A stretch of 64,000 nt of DNA from Diaphorobacter sp. HDW4B (GCF_011305535.1 NZ_CP049905.1:2511501-2575500), one strand, 5' to 3'. Shown: positions 18,317 to 27,758, numbered from the stretch's first letter. Numbers and translations are program-made. The notes: a model not told the origin generated them from the sequence alone.

Positions 18317-18697
18317 ATGTGGCCCGAGTATTTTCCAGAGCAATGCCCACCACCCAACGCACGTCGTGAGAATGTGCAGGTATATCGATTGGTAGGGAAT
18401 AGTCCAACGACGGCCGAGGACTTTCAGCCGACCATAGTAGAGTTTCCGCATAGAGAGTTCACGTCCCACCAAATTTGCATGGCATGTGGGGTGTCTGTTT
18501 TTCGTGAGCTGAGCGATGCACTGAAAATCCGCGCGAGCTACAAAGGACTGAGGCAAAAGAAAATTGCATTTGGCTCAATCTCAGAAAGTGATGGGCTTGT
18601 TCTGCAGACGGGCAAACCAACGCATATTACTTGGTGGCTCCAGACATCTACCCCACACCTCAATTTCAAGGAGTGTGCTGAAAATGAGATCGCGTGA
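18317..18697 (+). CDS. Uncharacterised small protein, first gene of a low-GC pair
   Basis: The protein has 126 residues and is not recognised. It contains one CMACGV motif (two Cys spaced by two residues) near residue 57, several Trp and His, and no signal peptide or membrane segment. Codon use is mixed and the GC content is visibly lower than in flanking genes, which suggests acquisition. The gene overlaps the next one by 14 bases, so the two are almost certainly co-translated. No clear Shine-Dalgarno sequence precedes the ATG; CTGTACAG, an 8-base palindrome, lies just upstream (18306-18313). Function is unknown. Confidence 0.6.
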   Translation: MWPEYFPEQCPPPNARRENVQVYRLVGNSPTTAEDFQPTIVEFPHREFTSHQICMACGVSVFRELSDALKIRASYKGLRQKKIAFGSISESDGLVLQTGKPTHITWWLQTSTPHLNFKECAENEIA

Positions 18698-19835
18698 GGA
18701 TATGCACTCCTTGATACGTGGATTGGCACCTCAGGAGGTGTTCGATTACTACGATGGACCTAAATTTTATAGCTGCAGAGATATCGTTGGGCAGCTGTAT
18801 TTGGTCTACTGGATAGAAGAGACGGATGAAGGTACTTCATGGCTCTACTTACGCGTTAGCCAAGAAAGGTACGATGCTCTGAAGCACGGAGATGTGGGCA
18901 TTGCGAATGTTTTGGCAAACCCTGAGGACGGCACGGCTTTGTTCGTCAGATCCGTTAGAGGTGAGCTTGAGGTCGTTCAGTTGGACGCTAAGGATATTGA
19001 TGCGGATTGGTTGCCAGAGCCGGCGGCATACATCAACGTGGAAACTCCAAAATTACCTGTACGTCATAGCACTCCAGTTGAGCTAGCCCCACGCGCCCAA
19101 CGTCAGGTATTTGATATCGCATTCGAGAAGCTGAGTAACTCGTACGAGATGGGTGCCGGGAAGCTGGGGCGCTTGCTTGAAGCACTACAGAACACCATCT
19201 ATGCCTTTTCATGTGACCCTCGGTTAGATGTACGACGGGTGCCGGAGGATGTCAAACAACGTAGCGAAGTTATGGTGACAGGATTGTTTGCCAGTTCGTT
19301 TGGTGTCCGGATGCAAACTAAAGGTGGAGCTTTATTTGAGGCCGATGACACAGAAAGAGCATTGCAGACGCTTTCGGAAATGATCGATATCTTGTCTGAG
19401 CCATCAGTCGTAGCGAGTGATCTTCATCGTCTCAACATCTTAGCTAGAAGTCGCTTCAAACATTTGCTGAGAGTAATGGTTGATGCGCAGGTTTCTATCA
19501 AGTGTGAGTGGGCATCACCTCATGGCAAGAGTCGATTGGTCTCTGCAAGTCATGCGAATATTTCGCTGTCGCTACAGAAGCTAGAAGCGTTTGATCAGTC
19601 TACATCTCAGGTCGTGGAAAGAAGTGCGAGATTGGTTGGTGTCGATGTCCAAAGTGACTTCTTCGCCTTAGTCTTAGACGACGGGGATGTTATTAAGGGA
19701 AAGTTGGCCCGCAGCCTAGCATTCAGACACTTTGAAGTACCGAGTGCGATACGGGCAAAGCTGGAGGAAACGTCTATCGTTGATCCGTTGACGGACAGAG
19801 AAAAGTGGACTTACACCTTGCTTGATCTCATGTGA
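18684..19835 (+). CDS. DUF6575-like protein of unknown function, second gene of the pair
   Basis: The 383-residue protein has an N-terminal segment (about residues 12-100) reading VFDYYDGPKFYSCRDIVGQL then YLVYWIEETDEGTSWLYLRV. This resembles what I know as the DUF6575 domain; that assignment is from memory and not certain. The remaining 280 residues are unassigned and contain no obvious catalytic motif, signal or membrane segment. AAGGAG (18668-18673) sits 10 bases before the ATG, inside the preceding gene. GC content is low, as in its partner. Its last 8 bases overlap the end of the convergent exonuclease gene. Confidence 0.65.
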   Translation: MRSREDMHSLIRGLAPQEVFDYYDGPKFYSCRDIVGQLYLVYWIEETDEGTSWLYLRVSQERYDALKHGDVGIANVLANPEDGTALFVRSVRGELEVVQLDAKDIDADWLPEPAAYINVETPKLPVRHSTPVELAPRAQRQVFDIAFEKLSNSYEMGAGKLGRLLEALQNTIYAFSCDPRLDVRRVPEDVKQRSEVMVTGLFASSFGVRMQTKGGALFEADDTERALQTLSEMIDILSEPSVVASDLHRLNILARSRFKHLLRVMVDAQVSIKCEWASPHGKSRLVSASHANISLSLQKLEAFDQSTSQVVERSARLVGVDVQSDFFALVLDDGDVIKGKLARSLAFRHFEVPSAIRAKLEETSIVDPLTDREKWTYTLLDLM

Positions 19836-20475
19836 ACTGTGGCTGTGTTGGCAACTTGGGATTAGCTTGTCGCGCCAGCCACTTGGCCACGCCCGGCTTG
19901 GCGCAACGCTGCAGGCCACTGAGCAGCTCATGTCCCGGTTGCGCAATGCCCCAGCGGGACTGCAGATCGTGCTGAATCCGTGCGAGCAGTGAAGCCGCCA
20001 TCTCGGCATCGGCCAGCGCCCGGTGCGCGCGTCCTGCGCGTGGCAGGCCGAGGTGATCGACGATGTTGCCAAGGCTGTGGCTGCGCGCTTCCGGGTACAG
20101 GCGGCGTGACAGCAGCACGGTGCAGGCAAACGGGTGCGTGGCGGTGATGCCGGCGTGCTGCATCTCGGCGCACCAGAACTTGCTGTCGAACGATGCGTTG
20201 TGCGCCACCATGGGAGCGTTGTTCACGAAGCGCGCTGCGTCTCGCATGACGCCTTCAGCATCGGGCGCATCGGCCACCATGGCGTTGGTGATGCCGGTGA
20301 GTTGCGTGATGAAGGAGGGGATGTAGACGCCCGTGCGCATCAGGCTTTGAAAGCGGTCCACGACGCGGCCATTCTGCAGCAGCACGATGGCGATTTCGGT
20401 GGCGCGCGCGCCCTGTGCGGGCGTCATGCCGGTGGTTTCAAAGTCGATGACGGCGATGGGGGTGGTCGAAGGCAT
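19828..20475 (-). CDS. DnaQ-like (DEDDh) 3'-5' exonuclease
   Basis: The 215-residue protein has the three exonuclease motifs: VIDFETTG (Exo I, Asp and Glu), HNASFDSKF (Exo II) and HRALADAEM (Exo III with the His of the DEDDh class). It resembles stand-alone epsilon-like exonucleases rather than the replicative DnaQ subunit. It may trim 3' ends in repair or degrade RNA or DNA. The start at 20475 gives a normal N-terminus just before Exo I; an upstream extension to 20595 has no family match. Its 3' end touches the low-GC cassette. Confidence 0.9.
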   Translation of the reverse strand: MPSTTPIAVIDFETTGMTPAQGARATEIAIVLLQNGRVVDRFQSLMRTGVYIPSFITQLTGITNAMVADAPDAEGVMRDAARFVNNAPMVAHNASFDSKFWCAEMQHAGITATHPFACTVLLSRRLYPEARSHSLGNIVDHLGLPRAGRAHRALADAEMAASLLARIQHDLQSRWGIAQPGHELLSGLQRCAKPGVAKWLARQANPKLPTQPQFT

Positions 20476-20664
20476 GCCGGGATTGTGCCTTGGGAGCCCA
20501 TGCACGAATCGAACGACAAGCGGCCAGAAGCAGATCGGGATGGGATTCAAGGCGAAAACTGCAGGAATAGCTGTAGCTGTCCCGAGGATTTTCAACGCGG
20601 AAGACTGCCCGAGGCTGCACTGGCACGCGTCGATCAGCTTCGTGCAGTGGTTCCCTTACTGCGT

Positions 20665-21249
20665 TCACTCGTCCCACAGAGCCCAGACTGCGCTCGACAC
20701 ATCCAATGGCAATCCGTCATCGTATTCCTCGGCGACCTCGTCCAGATCGACGTGGGTGGTGCCTTGGGCAACGGTGTACATCTGTGGTGCGATGGGCTGA
20801 ACCAGCGGGCCCAGGGATTGGTATTCGCCGGGACGGACGATGGAGTCTGCAGGATCGAAGTGGATCGCATCACCTTGGTAGAAGCCCGACGCGACGCGTT
20901 GCTCGATCAACTGCAGCAACTGCCATTTTTCCTGTTGATACGACCTCAGTTCCTCGGGTTTCACGCGGGCCAGATAGTCCGCGCCGAGAAACCAGAACAT
21001 CATCACGGCAGTGCCTGTGGAGAGATCAGAACGGTTGGCGAGAAACCGAATGCCGCGCTCATTGCCATCGTAGTTGGAGTACGCCACGTACACATGGCGC
21101 TGTTCGGCATTGGCAATTTCGAGATGACCCAGGATGATTTTCCACTGGGCCTCGTCGCGTTCGGCCTCTCGTTGTGCCATGGCTTCGGCTTCCTTCGCCG
21201 CAGCGGATCGGGCCTGTTGCTTCAGTTGCTTGCGCTGTTCCTCATCCAT
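20665..21249 (-). CDS. Hypothetical protein, possibly DUF4274-like
   Basis: The 194-residue protein starts with a charged coiled-coil-like helix (about residues 1-40, rich in Glu, Arg, Lys, Ala). A globular part follows with RGIRFLANRSDLSTGTAVMM and FWFLGADYL, a pattern reminiscent of DUF4274. This assignment is tentative. The ATG overlaps the stop of the preceding VOC gene by one base (TGATG), so translation is coupled. It has no signal peptide. Role unknown. Confidence 0.6.
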   Translation of the reverse strand: MDEEQRKQLKQQARSAAAKEAEAMAQREAERDEAQWKIILGHLEIANAEQRHVYVAYSNYDGNERGIRFLANRSDLSTGTAVMMFWFLGADYLARVKPEELRSYQQEKWQLLQLIEQRVASGFYQGDAIHFDPADSIVRPGEYQSLGPLVQPIAPQMYTVAQGTTHVDLDEVAEEYDDGLPLDVSSAVWALWDE

Positions 21250-21731
21250 CAATTTCCCTTTCGTGCAGCCTCGATTTTCGCGATGTCGATCTTGGTCATT
21301 TCCATCATCGCATTGAACGCGCGCTTGGCGGCTGCGGGATCAGGATCGGTGACGGCTTCGATCAGCACGCGTGGCGTGATCTGCCACGACAGGCCCCATT
21401 TGTCCTTGCACCAGCCGCAGGCGCTGGGTTGGCCGCCGTTGTCGATGATGGCGTTCCACAGGCGGTCGGTTTCTTCCTGATCTTCGGTGGCGACCTGAAA
21501 GGAAAACGCCTCGTCGTGCTTGAATGCGGGACCGCCATTGAGGCCGACGCAGGGGATGCCCATGACGGTGAATTCCACGGTGAGCACAGCGCCCTGCTTG
21601 CCTGATGGGAAGTCGCCGGGTGCGTGGTGCACGGCTTGCACTGCGCTGTCGGGGAAGGTTCTGGCGTAGAACTCCGCAGCTTCGAGCGCTGCGCCGTCGT
21701 ACCAGAGACAGATCGTGTTCTTGCTGGGCAT
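21249..21731 (-). CDS. VOC-family (PhnB/glyoxalase-like) protein
   Basis: The 160-residue protein begins ICLWYDGAALEAAEFYARTF, the typical first strand-helix of PhnB-type VOC proteins formerly called 3-demethylubiquinone methyltransferase-like. WGLSWQITPRVL near the C-terminus is the other family signature. VOC proteins use paired beta-alpha-beta-beta-beta modules for metal-dependent chemistry or ligand binding; the reaction is unknown. AAGGAG lies 9 bases before the ATG at 21731. It is coupled to the downstream hypothetical gene by a one-base overlap. Confidence 0.88.
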   Translation of the reverse strand: MPSKNTICLWYDGAALEAAEFYARTFPDSAVQAVHHAPGDFPSGKQGAVLTVEFTVMGIPCVGLNGGPAFKHDEAFSFQVATEDQEETDRLWNAIIDNGGQPSACGWCKDKWGLSWQITPRVLIEAVTDPDPAAAKRAFNAMMEMTKIDIAKIEAARKGN

Positions 21732-21875
21732 CTTCGTTCTCCTTGGGGGCAAAGTGGATGGGCAGAAAAGAAAGAACGACCATTGTCCGGCGATGCGAGT
21801 TGGCGCTCAACTCCACTCGCAACCAAACGCAAGGCGACCGGGGCATTCATGGGGTCGCCTGCGCCGTGGCAAGCA

Positions 21876-24119
21876 TCACACCTGCCTGCGCTCCAGCGTG
21901 AACGGCGGCAGTCCCTTGAGCAGCATCTGTCCGTAGTTCGTGCGCACGAGGCGCTTGTCGTAGCAATAGACATGCGCGCGGTCGTCTTCGGTGCGGATGG
22001 CGCGTCCGGCCCATTGGGCGAGGCGGATGGCGGTGGCGGGAACGACCAGCTCAATGAACGGATCGCGGCCCGAACCGCGCAGCCACTCGGCGCGGGCTTC
22101 GCCGACGGGGTCGTCCGGCGGCGCAAACGGCAGCTTGGTGATGAACAGCGATTCGCACAGCGGACCGGGCAGATCCAGCCCTTCGCCGAACGACTGCATG
22201 CCGAAGATGATGGACGCCATGCCTTCGGCCACGCGCTCGCGGTGCTGCCTGAGTAGTTGTTGGCGAGGCAGCGTGTTTTGTACTAGTACGATGCCGCGCA
22301 TGGCGGTGGGCAGGGCATCGACGGCCTGGCGCATCTGGTCGCGCGAGGTGAAGAGCACGAGCGCGCCCGCTTCCACCATCGACAGATCGGCGAGCAGCGC
22401 ATCCACCATTTCTGCGGTGAAGGCGGCGGCGTTCTTGGGATCGGCGTGGGTCTCGGTGGCGACGAAGGTGCCTTGCAGCGCGTAGTCGAACGGGCTGGGC
22501 ACTTCGAGCGTGGTCACTGCGTCGTCGTTGTGCAGGCCCGCTTCGCGCAGGAAGAAATCGAATTGTCCACAGCTGGTGAGCGTGGCTGAGGTGAGCACCG
22601 CGCCGCGCACGGCAGACCACAGGTGGTTGCGCAGCGTGTTGCCTGGCAGCAGCGGGCTGGCGTGGGCCTTGACGACGATGTAGTCGCCATCGATCTCCAG
22701 CGTGAACCACTTGGCGGCCGGTGCAGCGCCTTCGGGTGTGTCCTGCAGCAGCAGCGAGACCGTCGCGTGCACGCCCTCCAGACGCGGCGCGAGCGCGCCG
22801 ATCTGTGCATAGAGTGTGGACAGGCGGCGTGCCTCGTCGGGCTTGTCCTTGATCTGGCTGCGCAGGGCCTTGGAGATGGCGCGCAGTGCGGTGAGAAAGC
22901 CTTCGGCGTGATGCGCGATCTGCGAGAGGGGCTCGATCAGCGCCTCGGGCAGCACGCCGCCCGGAACGCGCGCACGCGTGATGTTGTTGTAGGGCGTGGA
23001 GTAGCGCGGTGCGGAGTTGCCGAAGCGGCTCGCTGTCGCACCGCCAGCACCGCCAGCACCTTGCCTCGGGGCCTTGAGCTGTTCGCCGTAGATGTCCATC
23101 ACCAGCCGCGCAGCGTCTTGCAGCGCGGTGCGCAGGCGTGCGGAATCGGTGGGGATGTCGGCGACTTCTTCGACTTCGACGAGCTGGCCGATGCGCAAGG
23201 CGCGGCTGGCGAGCTTGTCGATCCAGGTCAGGCGCGAGAGATCGGCCTCGCAACCGAACTGGTCGAGCGCGGTGCCGGGCAGGTGGTGCGCTTCGTCCAC
23301 CACGAGCAGGCAGTTGTCGAGCTCGGGCAGCAGCCGCGCGCCCAGCGAAGACAGCAGCAGATCGTGATTGGCCACGATGACCTGTGCGGCGACCAGCTCC
23401 TTGCGGCGCTCGAAATACGTGCAGTTGCTGAACACCGGGCAATGCTTGCTGGTGCACGAGCTGGCCTCGGCGGCCACGGGGCTCCAGACCTCGGCCTCGG
23501 GCGGTGTGTCCAGCGTGTCGCGGTCGCCATCCCATGCGCCGCGCGCGAGCGCATCGGCCATGCTGGAATAGAACTTCATGCGCGCCTCGGATTCGGCCCG
23601 CGGGCGCTTGGCGCGTTCGGCGGCTTCCTCTTCAGCGAACAGGTCGTCGTCGGCCAGGCCGTCGGGGTCGCCCGACGCATCGGAGCCCGTTGCCAGACGC
23701 TCCAGCTTGAGCTTGCAGATGTAGCGACCGCGCCCCTTGGCCAACGCAAATTTGAACGGCTTGGGCATGTGCGCGGCGAGCGCGGGCAGGTCCTTGGTGA
23801 CCAGCTGCTCCTGCAGCGCGACGGTGGCCGTGGAGATCAGCACGCGCGTGCCGCGTTCCAGCGCCATCGCAATCGCGGGCACGCTGTAGGCAAGCGACTT
23901 GCCCACGCCCGTGCCGGCCTGCACCACGGCAATCGCGCGTTGCGGTGGCTCTGCCGTTTCGTCGTCCGGATCGACCTTGCCCAGTTCCGCCAGACTGAAC
24001 GCATGCGCCACCTGCTCGGCCATGCGCCGCTGGCCCGTGCGGCTGCGAAAGCCGCTGGTGGCCTGCACGACGGAGTCAAACGATTTGAGGGCCTGGGCGG
24101 CCCAATCCTGAGCGGACAT
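21876..24119 (-). CDS. dinG: ATP-dependent DNA helicase, DinG type
   Basis: The 747-residue superfamily 2 helicase has Walker A in QAGTGVGKSLAYSV (about residues 68-81) and a DEAH box in LLVVDEAHHLPG. Four Cys expected to ligate a 4Fe-4S cluster are in RYICKLK and CTSKHCPVFSNC. The C-terminal motifs are MQSFGEGLDLPG and QWAGRAIRTEDD. DinG unwinds R-loops and D-loops in the 5'-3' direction during replication-transcription conflicts. It lies 134 bases downstream of the UvrD-like gene on the same strand. Within the coding sequence, at 22276-22289, is a 14-base match to the MocR operator. Confidence 0.93.
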   Translation of the reverse strand: MSAQDWAAQALKSFDSVVQATSGFRSRTGQRRMAEQVAHAFSLAELGKVDPDDETAEPPQRAIAVVQAGTGVGKSLAYSVPAIAMALERGTRVLISTATVALQEQLVTKDLPALAAHMPKPFKFALAKGRGRYICKLKLERLATGSDASGDPDGLADDDLFAEEEAAERAKRPRAESEARMKFYSSMADALARGAWDGDRDTLDTPPEAEVWSPVAAEASSCTSKHCPVFSNCTYFERRKELVAAQVIVANHDLLLSSLGARLLPELDNCLLVVDEAHHLPGTALDQFGCEADLSRLTWIDKLASRALRIGQLVEVEEVADIPTDSARLRTALQDAARLVMDIYGEQLKAPRQGAGGAGGATASRFGNSAPRYSTPYNNITRARVPGGVLPEALIEPLSQIAHHAEGFLTALRAISKALRSQIKDKPDEARRLSTLYAQIGALAPRLEGVHATVSLLLQDTPEGAAPAAKWFTLEIDGDYIVVKAHASPLLPGNTLRNHLWSAVRGAVLTSATLTSCGQFDFFLREAGLHNDDAVTTLEVPSPFDYALQGTFVATETHADPKNAAAFTAEMVDALLADLSMVEAGALVLFTSRDQMRQAVDALPTAMRGIVLVQNTLPRQQLLRQHRERVAEGMASIIFGMQSFGEGLDLPGPLCESLFITKLPFAPPDDPVGEARAEWLRGSGRDPFIELVVPATAIRLAQWAGRAIRTEDDRAHVYCYDKRLVRTNYGQMLLKGLPPFTLERRQV

Positions 24120-24253
24120 AGAGCGGGTTGGGGGTGGGAAGGGGTGCGCGGGCAGTGGCCGGGCATGCGGCCCGTCACTGTGCTTTCATCCAGCAATCTT
24201 AGCCGATACCTGTTGGCGATGCTGAAGTAGGGCTGACGCCCCGCATCCATGTT

Positions 24254-26290
24254 TCATGCATTCGGGGTGGCTTTGCGTTGGTAGCCCAGGCTGTCGACAA
24301 AGACACTGGGGCGGGCGGCGTGCGCGAACAGCGTGAGTTGCTTCTGGGCGCGCGTGATGGCCACGTAGAGCAGATTGCGCTCTTCGGTGGAAGTGCCGTT
24401 GCCCGCCGGAAATTCGCCTTGCGTGAGATGGGGGATGAGCACATGTTCGAACTCCAGCCCTTTCACGCTCACGATGCTGGCGATGTGCAGGCGCTTGCTG
24501 TCCTTGAAGTCGCGCTGCTTTTGCTCCAGCCCGTTCAGAAAGCTGAAGTAGTCGAACGCGGAATTGAATTTGGCGGCGGCCCGCTTGAGGCCTTCGACGT
24601 TGGCGAGCGCTTCGGCGCGGCGCTCTTTCGATACGTACACGTCGTTGATGATGGCCGTGATGTCCAGCGCCTTGAGGAAATCCTCCAGAAACGCCGGGCC
24701 GCTTTGCGATGCCGCCAGTTGCTGCGCTGCCATCAAGCGCTTTTGCAGATGCGGCTTGGCCGTGCGCAGCACCTGGTTGGTGAAGAACGAGGTGAGAAAC
24801 ATCGGGTTGTCGCGCACCGCGTGAATGGCGTCTGCCAGCAGTGTGGCCTGGCTGTCGCCGGGGCGGTTGGCCACCTCGATCTGCGTGCCGCTGAAGAAGT
24901 GCAGGGCGGTCAGCGCCTGCTCGCGCGTGTCGTCGTGCGCAAGGCTTTGCATGTTGTCGATGGCCACCGCCATCAGCCCGCGAATGAACAGGATTTCAGG
25001 GCGCTTGAGATAGCTCTCGAAACCGCCCATCGTGAACGGCAGTTCGTTTTCGATGAGCAGATTCTCGATGGCCACCGATTGCGCCGGATGCCGCAGCAAA
25101 ATGGCCAGCGCGTTCATGTCGCGCCAGCGGGTCTTCTTCCACTCCTTGACGGTGTCGAGCACCTGCTGCGCGCATTGCTCTTCGTCGTCGAACTGCTGCA
25201 GCGTGATCTGCGTGTCGTATTCCGCATGGGAGCTGTAGGGCTTGTCGGCCACGCGCCCGGCCTTGGCGGCCAGACTTTTGCCGAAGCGATAACTGTGCGT
25301 GAGCGGGTAGCGCTTGATGCTGCGCGCTGTGTGCTCCGCGATGGCGTTGCCCATGAACACGGCATCCGCGCCAGTGGACTCGTGCACCACCTGGTCCACG
25401 TCGCCCATGCCGCAGAAATAGCTCTGCGAGGTGTTGAGCACTTCCACCAACACGCGGAACATGGCGTAGTTCAGATCGTGCATTTCATCGACCAGCACGA
25501 TCTGCGCGCTGAACCGCCAATGCTGCAGGCCTTGCGTCGTGCCGCCATCGTGAAAGTAGCGTGCCAGGTCGTAGGTGGCATCCATCTCGCCGCGAAACAG
25601 CGGCGTGTCCGCATGTTCCTGACGGCGAATGCGCTCGTAGGCCAGATACACCTTGAGCTGCGTGTAGTCGATGCCGATGCTCTCGGCGTACTCGGGGCTT
25701 GCGCGGCGACCGTCGCGCTCCAGCATGTCGCGCATCGTGCCTTTCAGCCGCGTGTTGATCTTGAGGAACTCTTCGGCAAACCAGCTGTCGCCGATCGCGG
25801 GCATGTTGAGTTCTTCGCGCCAACGCTCGCCCTCGTCCTCCTCCACGCGCTGCACGGCGTTCCAGAAATGGGTGCGCAACTGCTCGTTCTCGTCCACGTA
25901 GTCAACGCGGTGATCGTCGATGTCCTTGAGGATCTCCTTGCTGAAATCTTCAAAGGTCTGGATGCGGATCTGGTGGACCGTGGCGCGCGGCACGCCGATC
26001 TGCACCAGCGTGTTGTGCAGCGCCACGCATGCGGGCTGCGTGTGGGTCAGCGCGATCAGCCGATGCACGGGCACGTTGCGCGCCAGACTCTCCGCCACGC
26101 GCAGCGCCAGCGTGGTGGTTTTGGCTGCGCCCGCATTGGCCTCCACGATGACGGTGCGCTCGGACGCCACCTGAATGGCGCATTGCTCATCGGATGGCTG
26201 GATGAGCTTGGGAGTGAAGCGCCTTGCGGTGCTGGCGGGCTGAGGCATGGAGGTGAACTGGCGGAGTGCGTTGGAGCCGTAGTTTTGCAC
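24254..26290 (-). CDS. UvrD/PcrA-like superfamily 1 helicase
   Basis: The 678-residue protein has helicase motif I in VEANAGAAKTTTLAL, a variant Walker B in VLVDEMHDLNYAM (DEMHD instead of DEAQD), LTHSYRFGKSL, VKGLEFEHVLIPHL and the final motif NLLYVAITRAQKQLTLF. The N-terminal 30 residues precede a Q motif (LIQPSDEQ). It is more divergent than housekeeping UvrD or Rep and is probably an accessory repair or recombination helicase. The start is a GTG at 26290, 10 bases after hom. An ATG at 26248 is the alternative. Confidence 0.85.
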   Translation of the reverse strand: MQNYGSNALRQFTSMPQPASTARRFTPKLIQPSDEQCAIQVASERTVIVEANAGAAKTTTLALRVAESLARNVPVHRLIALTHTQPACVALHNTLVQIGVPRATVHQIRIQTFEDFSKEILKDIDDHRVDYVDENEQLRTHFWNAVQRVEEDEGERWREELNMPAIGDSWFAEEFLKINTRLKGTMRDMLERDGRRASPEYAESIGIDYTQLKVYLAYERIRRQEHADTPLFRGEMDATYDLARYFHDGGTTQGLQHWRFSAQIVLVDEMHDLNYAMFRVLVEVLNTSQSYFCGMGDVDQVVHESTGADAVFMGNAIAEHTARSIKRYPLTHSYRFGKSLAAKAGRVADKPYSSHAEYDTQITLQQFDDEEQCAQQVLDTVKEWKKTRWRDMNALAILLRHPAQSVAIENLLIENELPFTMGGFESYLKRPEILFIRGLMAVAIDNMQSLAHDDTREQALTALHFFSGTQIEVANRPGDSQATLLADAIHAVRDNPMFLTSFFTNQVLRTAKPHLQKRLMAAQQLAASQSGPAFLEDFLKALDITAIINDVYVSKERRAEALANVEGLKRAAAKFNSAFDYFSFLNGLEQKQRDFKDSKRLHIASIVSVKGLEFEHVLIPHLTQGEFPAGNGTSTEERNLLYVAITRAQKQLTLFAHAARPSVFVDSLGYQRKATPNA

Positions 26291-26300
26291 AGTGCCGTGA

Positions 26301-27707
26301 TCAGCCTTCCGAAAGCACGCGCAGACGTCGCACCTGCGCGCCCGTGCATTGCTGGAGTTGCTGCACGGCGCTGGCTGCCACAGCGTCGGGCACCGGCGCG
26401 GTCAGCAGCGCCAGCGCGGGGGCTGCGCCGGCTTCGTCCGAATGCACCCATTTGCGGCGCAGCACCGGCACGCCCGCTTTTTCCAACTGGCGCACGACAG
26501 TCGCTTCGCACAAGCCGGTGGTCGACACCACGCGCAGCAGTTGCGCCGAGACGACCTCGCCGATCGGCAGCACGGCGGGCGCGGCCGCATCGCCTTGCAC
26601 GCGGGTGCCGAGTGTGGGTACGCCGCTGACCGGGTTGTCCACAGGCAGACGCGCCAGATCGATGAGATCGGCCACCACGGCGGAGGCGGTGGGTTCCGCG
26701 CCTGCACCCGCACCGCTGTAGAACGCATTGCCGCAGGCATCGCCCTGCACCAGCACGCCGTTGCTTGCGCCATCCACATGGGCGAGCGAATGGCGCGCGG
26801 GCACGAGGGTCGGGTGCACGCGCAGTTCCACGGCATCGCCCTGACGGCGCGCAATGGCGAGCAGCTTGACGGCATAGCCCAGTTCGGCAGCAGCGGCGAT
26901 GTCGGCGCTGTGCAGATCGCGCAGGCCTTCGACATGCACGGCGTCGAAATCGACGGCCATGCCGAACGCATTGGCTGCCAGCAGGGCGAGCTTGTGCGCG
27001 GCGTCGATGCCGTCCACGTCGAACGACGGATCGGCTTCTGCGTAGCCCCGTTGCTGCGCTTCGGCCAATGCCTCGGCAAAGCTCAGGCCCGCGTCGCGCA
27101 TGCGGGTGAGGATGTAGTTGCTGGTGCCGTTCAGGATGCCCGTGACCGCGTCGATGCGGTTGGCGGCCAGCGCTTCGCGCAATGTCTTGATGATGGGGAT
27201 GCTGCCTGCGACGGCGGCTTCATACGCGAGCTGGCGGCCATGGTTGGCGGCGGTGGCGGCGAGGTCTTCGCCGTGCACCGCGAGCAGCGCTTTGTTGGCG
27301 GTGACCACATGCTTGCCCGCAGCCAGCGCGGCCTGCACCCAGTCGCGCGCAGGGCCGGTGCCGCCGGCCAATTCGACGAGCACGTCCACGTCGGGATGGG
27401 TGGCGACGTAGTGCGGGTCGTTGCTGAGTTCCACGTTTTCAAGCGCTGCGTCGCCCAGCTTTTCAGCAGCACGCACGCGGTCGCGCACGGCGATGGCGAC
27501 CACTTCCACGTTGCGACCCGCGCGGGCGGCGATCAGCGGCTGGTTGCGCTTGAGGACGGTCCATGTGCCCATGCCCACCGTGCCCAGTCCGATCATGCCG
27601 ATGCGCAGTGCGGGAGCGCGGGCGGGCGATGCCGTTGCGGACATCGTCGCGGCGGCCTGTGCGGCGGCGTTGAGTGGGGCAGGGCGAAGGCGTGGTTCGC
27701 TGTACAT
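26301..27707 (-). CDS. hom: Homoserine dehydrogenase
   Basis: The 468-residue enzyme reduces aspartate semialdehyde to homoserine, the branch point to threonine and methionine. The NAD(P)-binding motif GMIGLGTVGMGTWTVL is near residues 37-52. KHVVTANKALLAVHG and DAAHKLALLAANAFG are catalytic and substrate-binding signatures. A C-terminal ACT domain (LLRVVSTTGLCEATVVRQLE) should bind threonine for feedback. The ATG at 27707 has GGAGAGG 9 bases upstream and lies downstream of a leader terminator; starts further upstream would fall inside the terminator. Regulation by a threonine/isoleucine leader peptide is very likely. Confidence 0.93.
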   Translation of the reverse strand: MYSEPRLRPAPLNAAAQAAATMSATASPARAPALRIGMIGLGTVGMGTWTVLKRNQPLIAARAGRNVEVVAIAVRDRVRAAEKLGDAALENVELSNDPHYVATHPDVDVLVELAGGTGPARDWVQAALAAGKHVVTANKALLAVHGEDLAATAANHGRQLAYEAAVAGSIPIIKTLREALAANRIDAVTGILNGTSNYILTRMRDAGLSFAEALAEAQQRGYAEADPSFDVDGIDAAHKLALLAANAFGMAVDFDAVHVEGLRDLHSADIAAAAELGYAVKLLAIARRQGDAVELRVHPTLVPARHSLAHVDGASNGVLVQGDACGNAFYSGAGAGAEPTASAVVADLIDLARLPVDNPVSGVPTLGTRVQGDAAAPAVLPIGEVVSAQLLRVVSTTGLCEATVVRQLEKAGVPVLRRKWVHSDEAGAAPALALLTAPVPDAVAASAVQQLQQCTGAQVRRLRVLSEG

Positions 27708-27758
27708 GGTGAAGGACCTCTCCAAAAATGGCCTGAACAAATCGCTGTTCATCGGGCC

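Noticed and set aside
18140-18556. 138-codon minus-strand frame across the start of the low-GC cassette
   Set aside because: It has no ribosome binding site or family pattern and opposes a better-supported gene with translational coupling to its neighbour.
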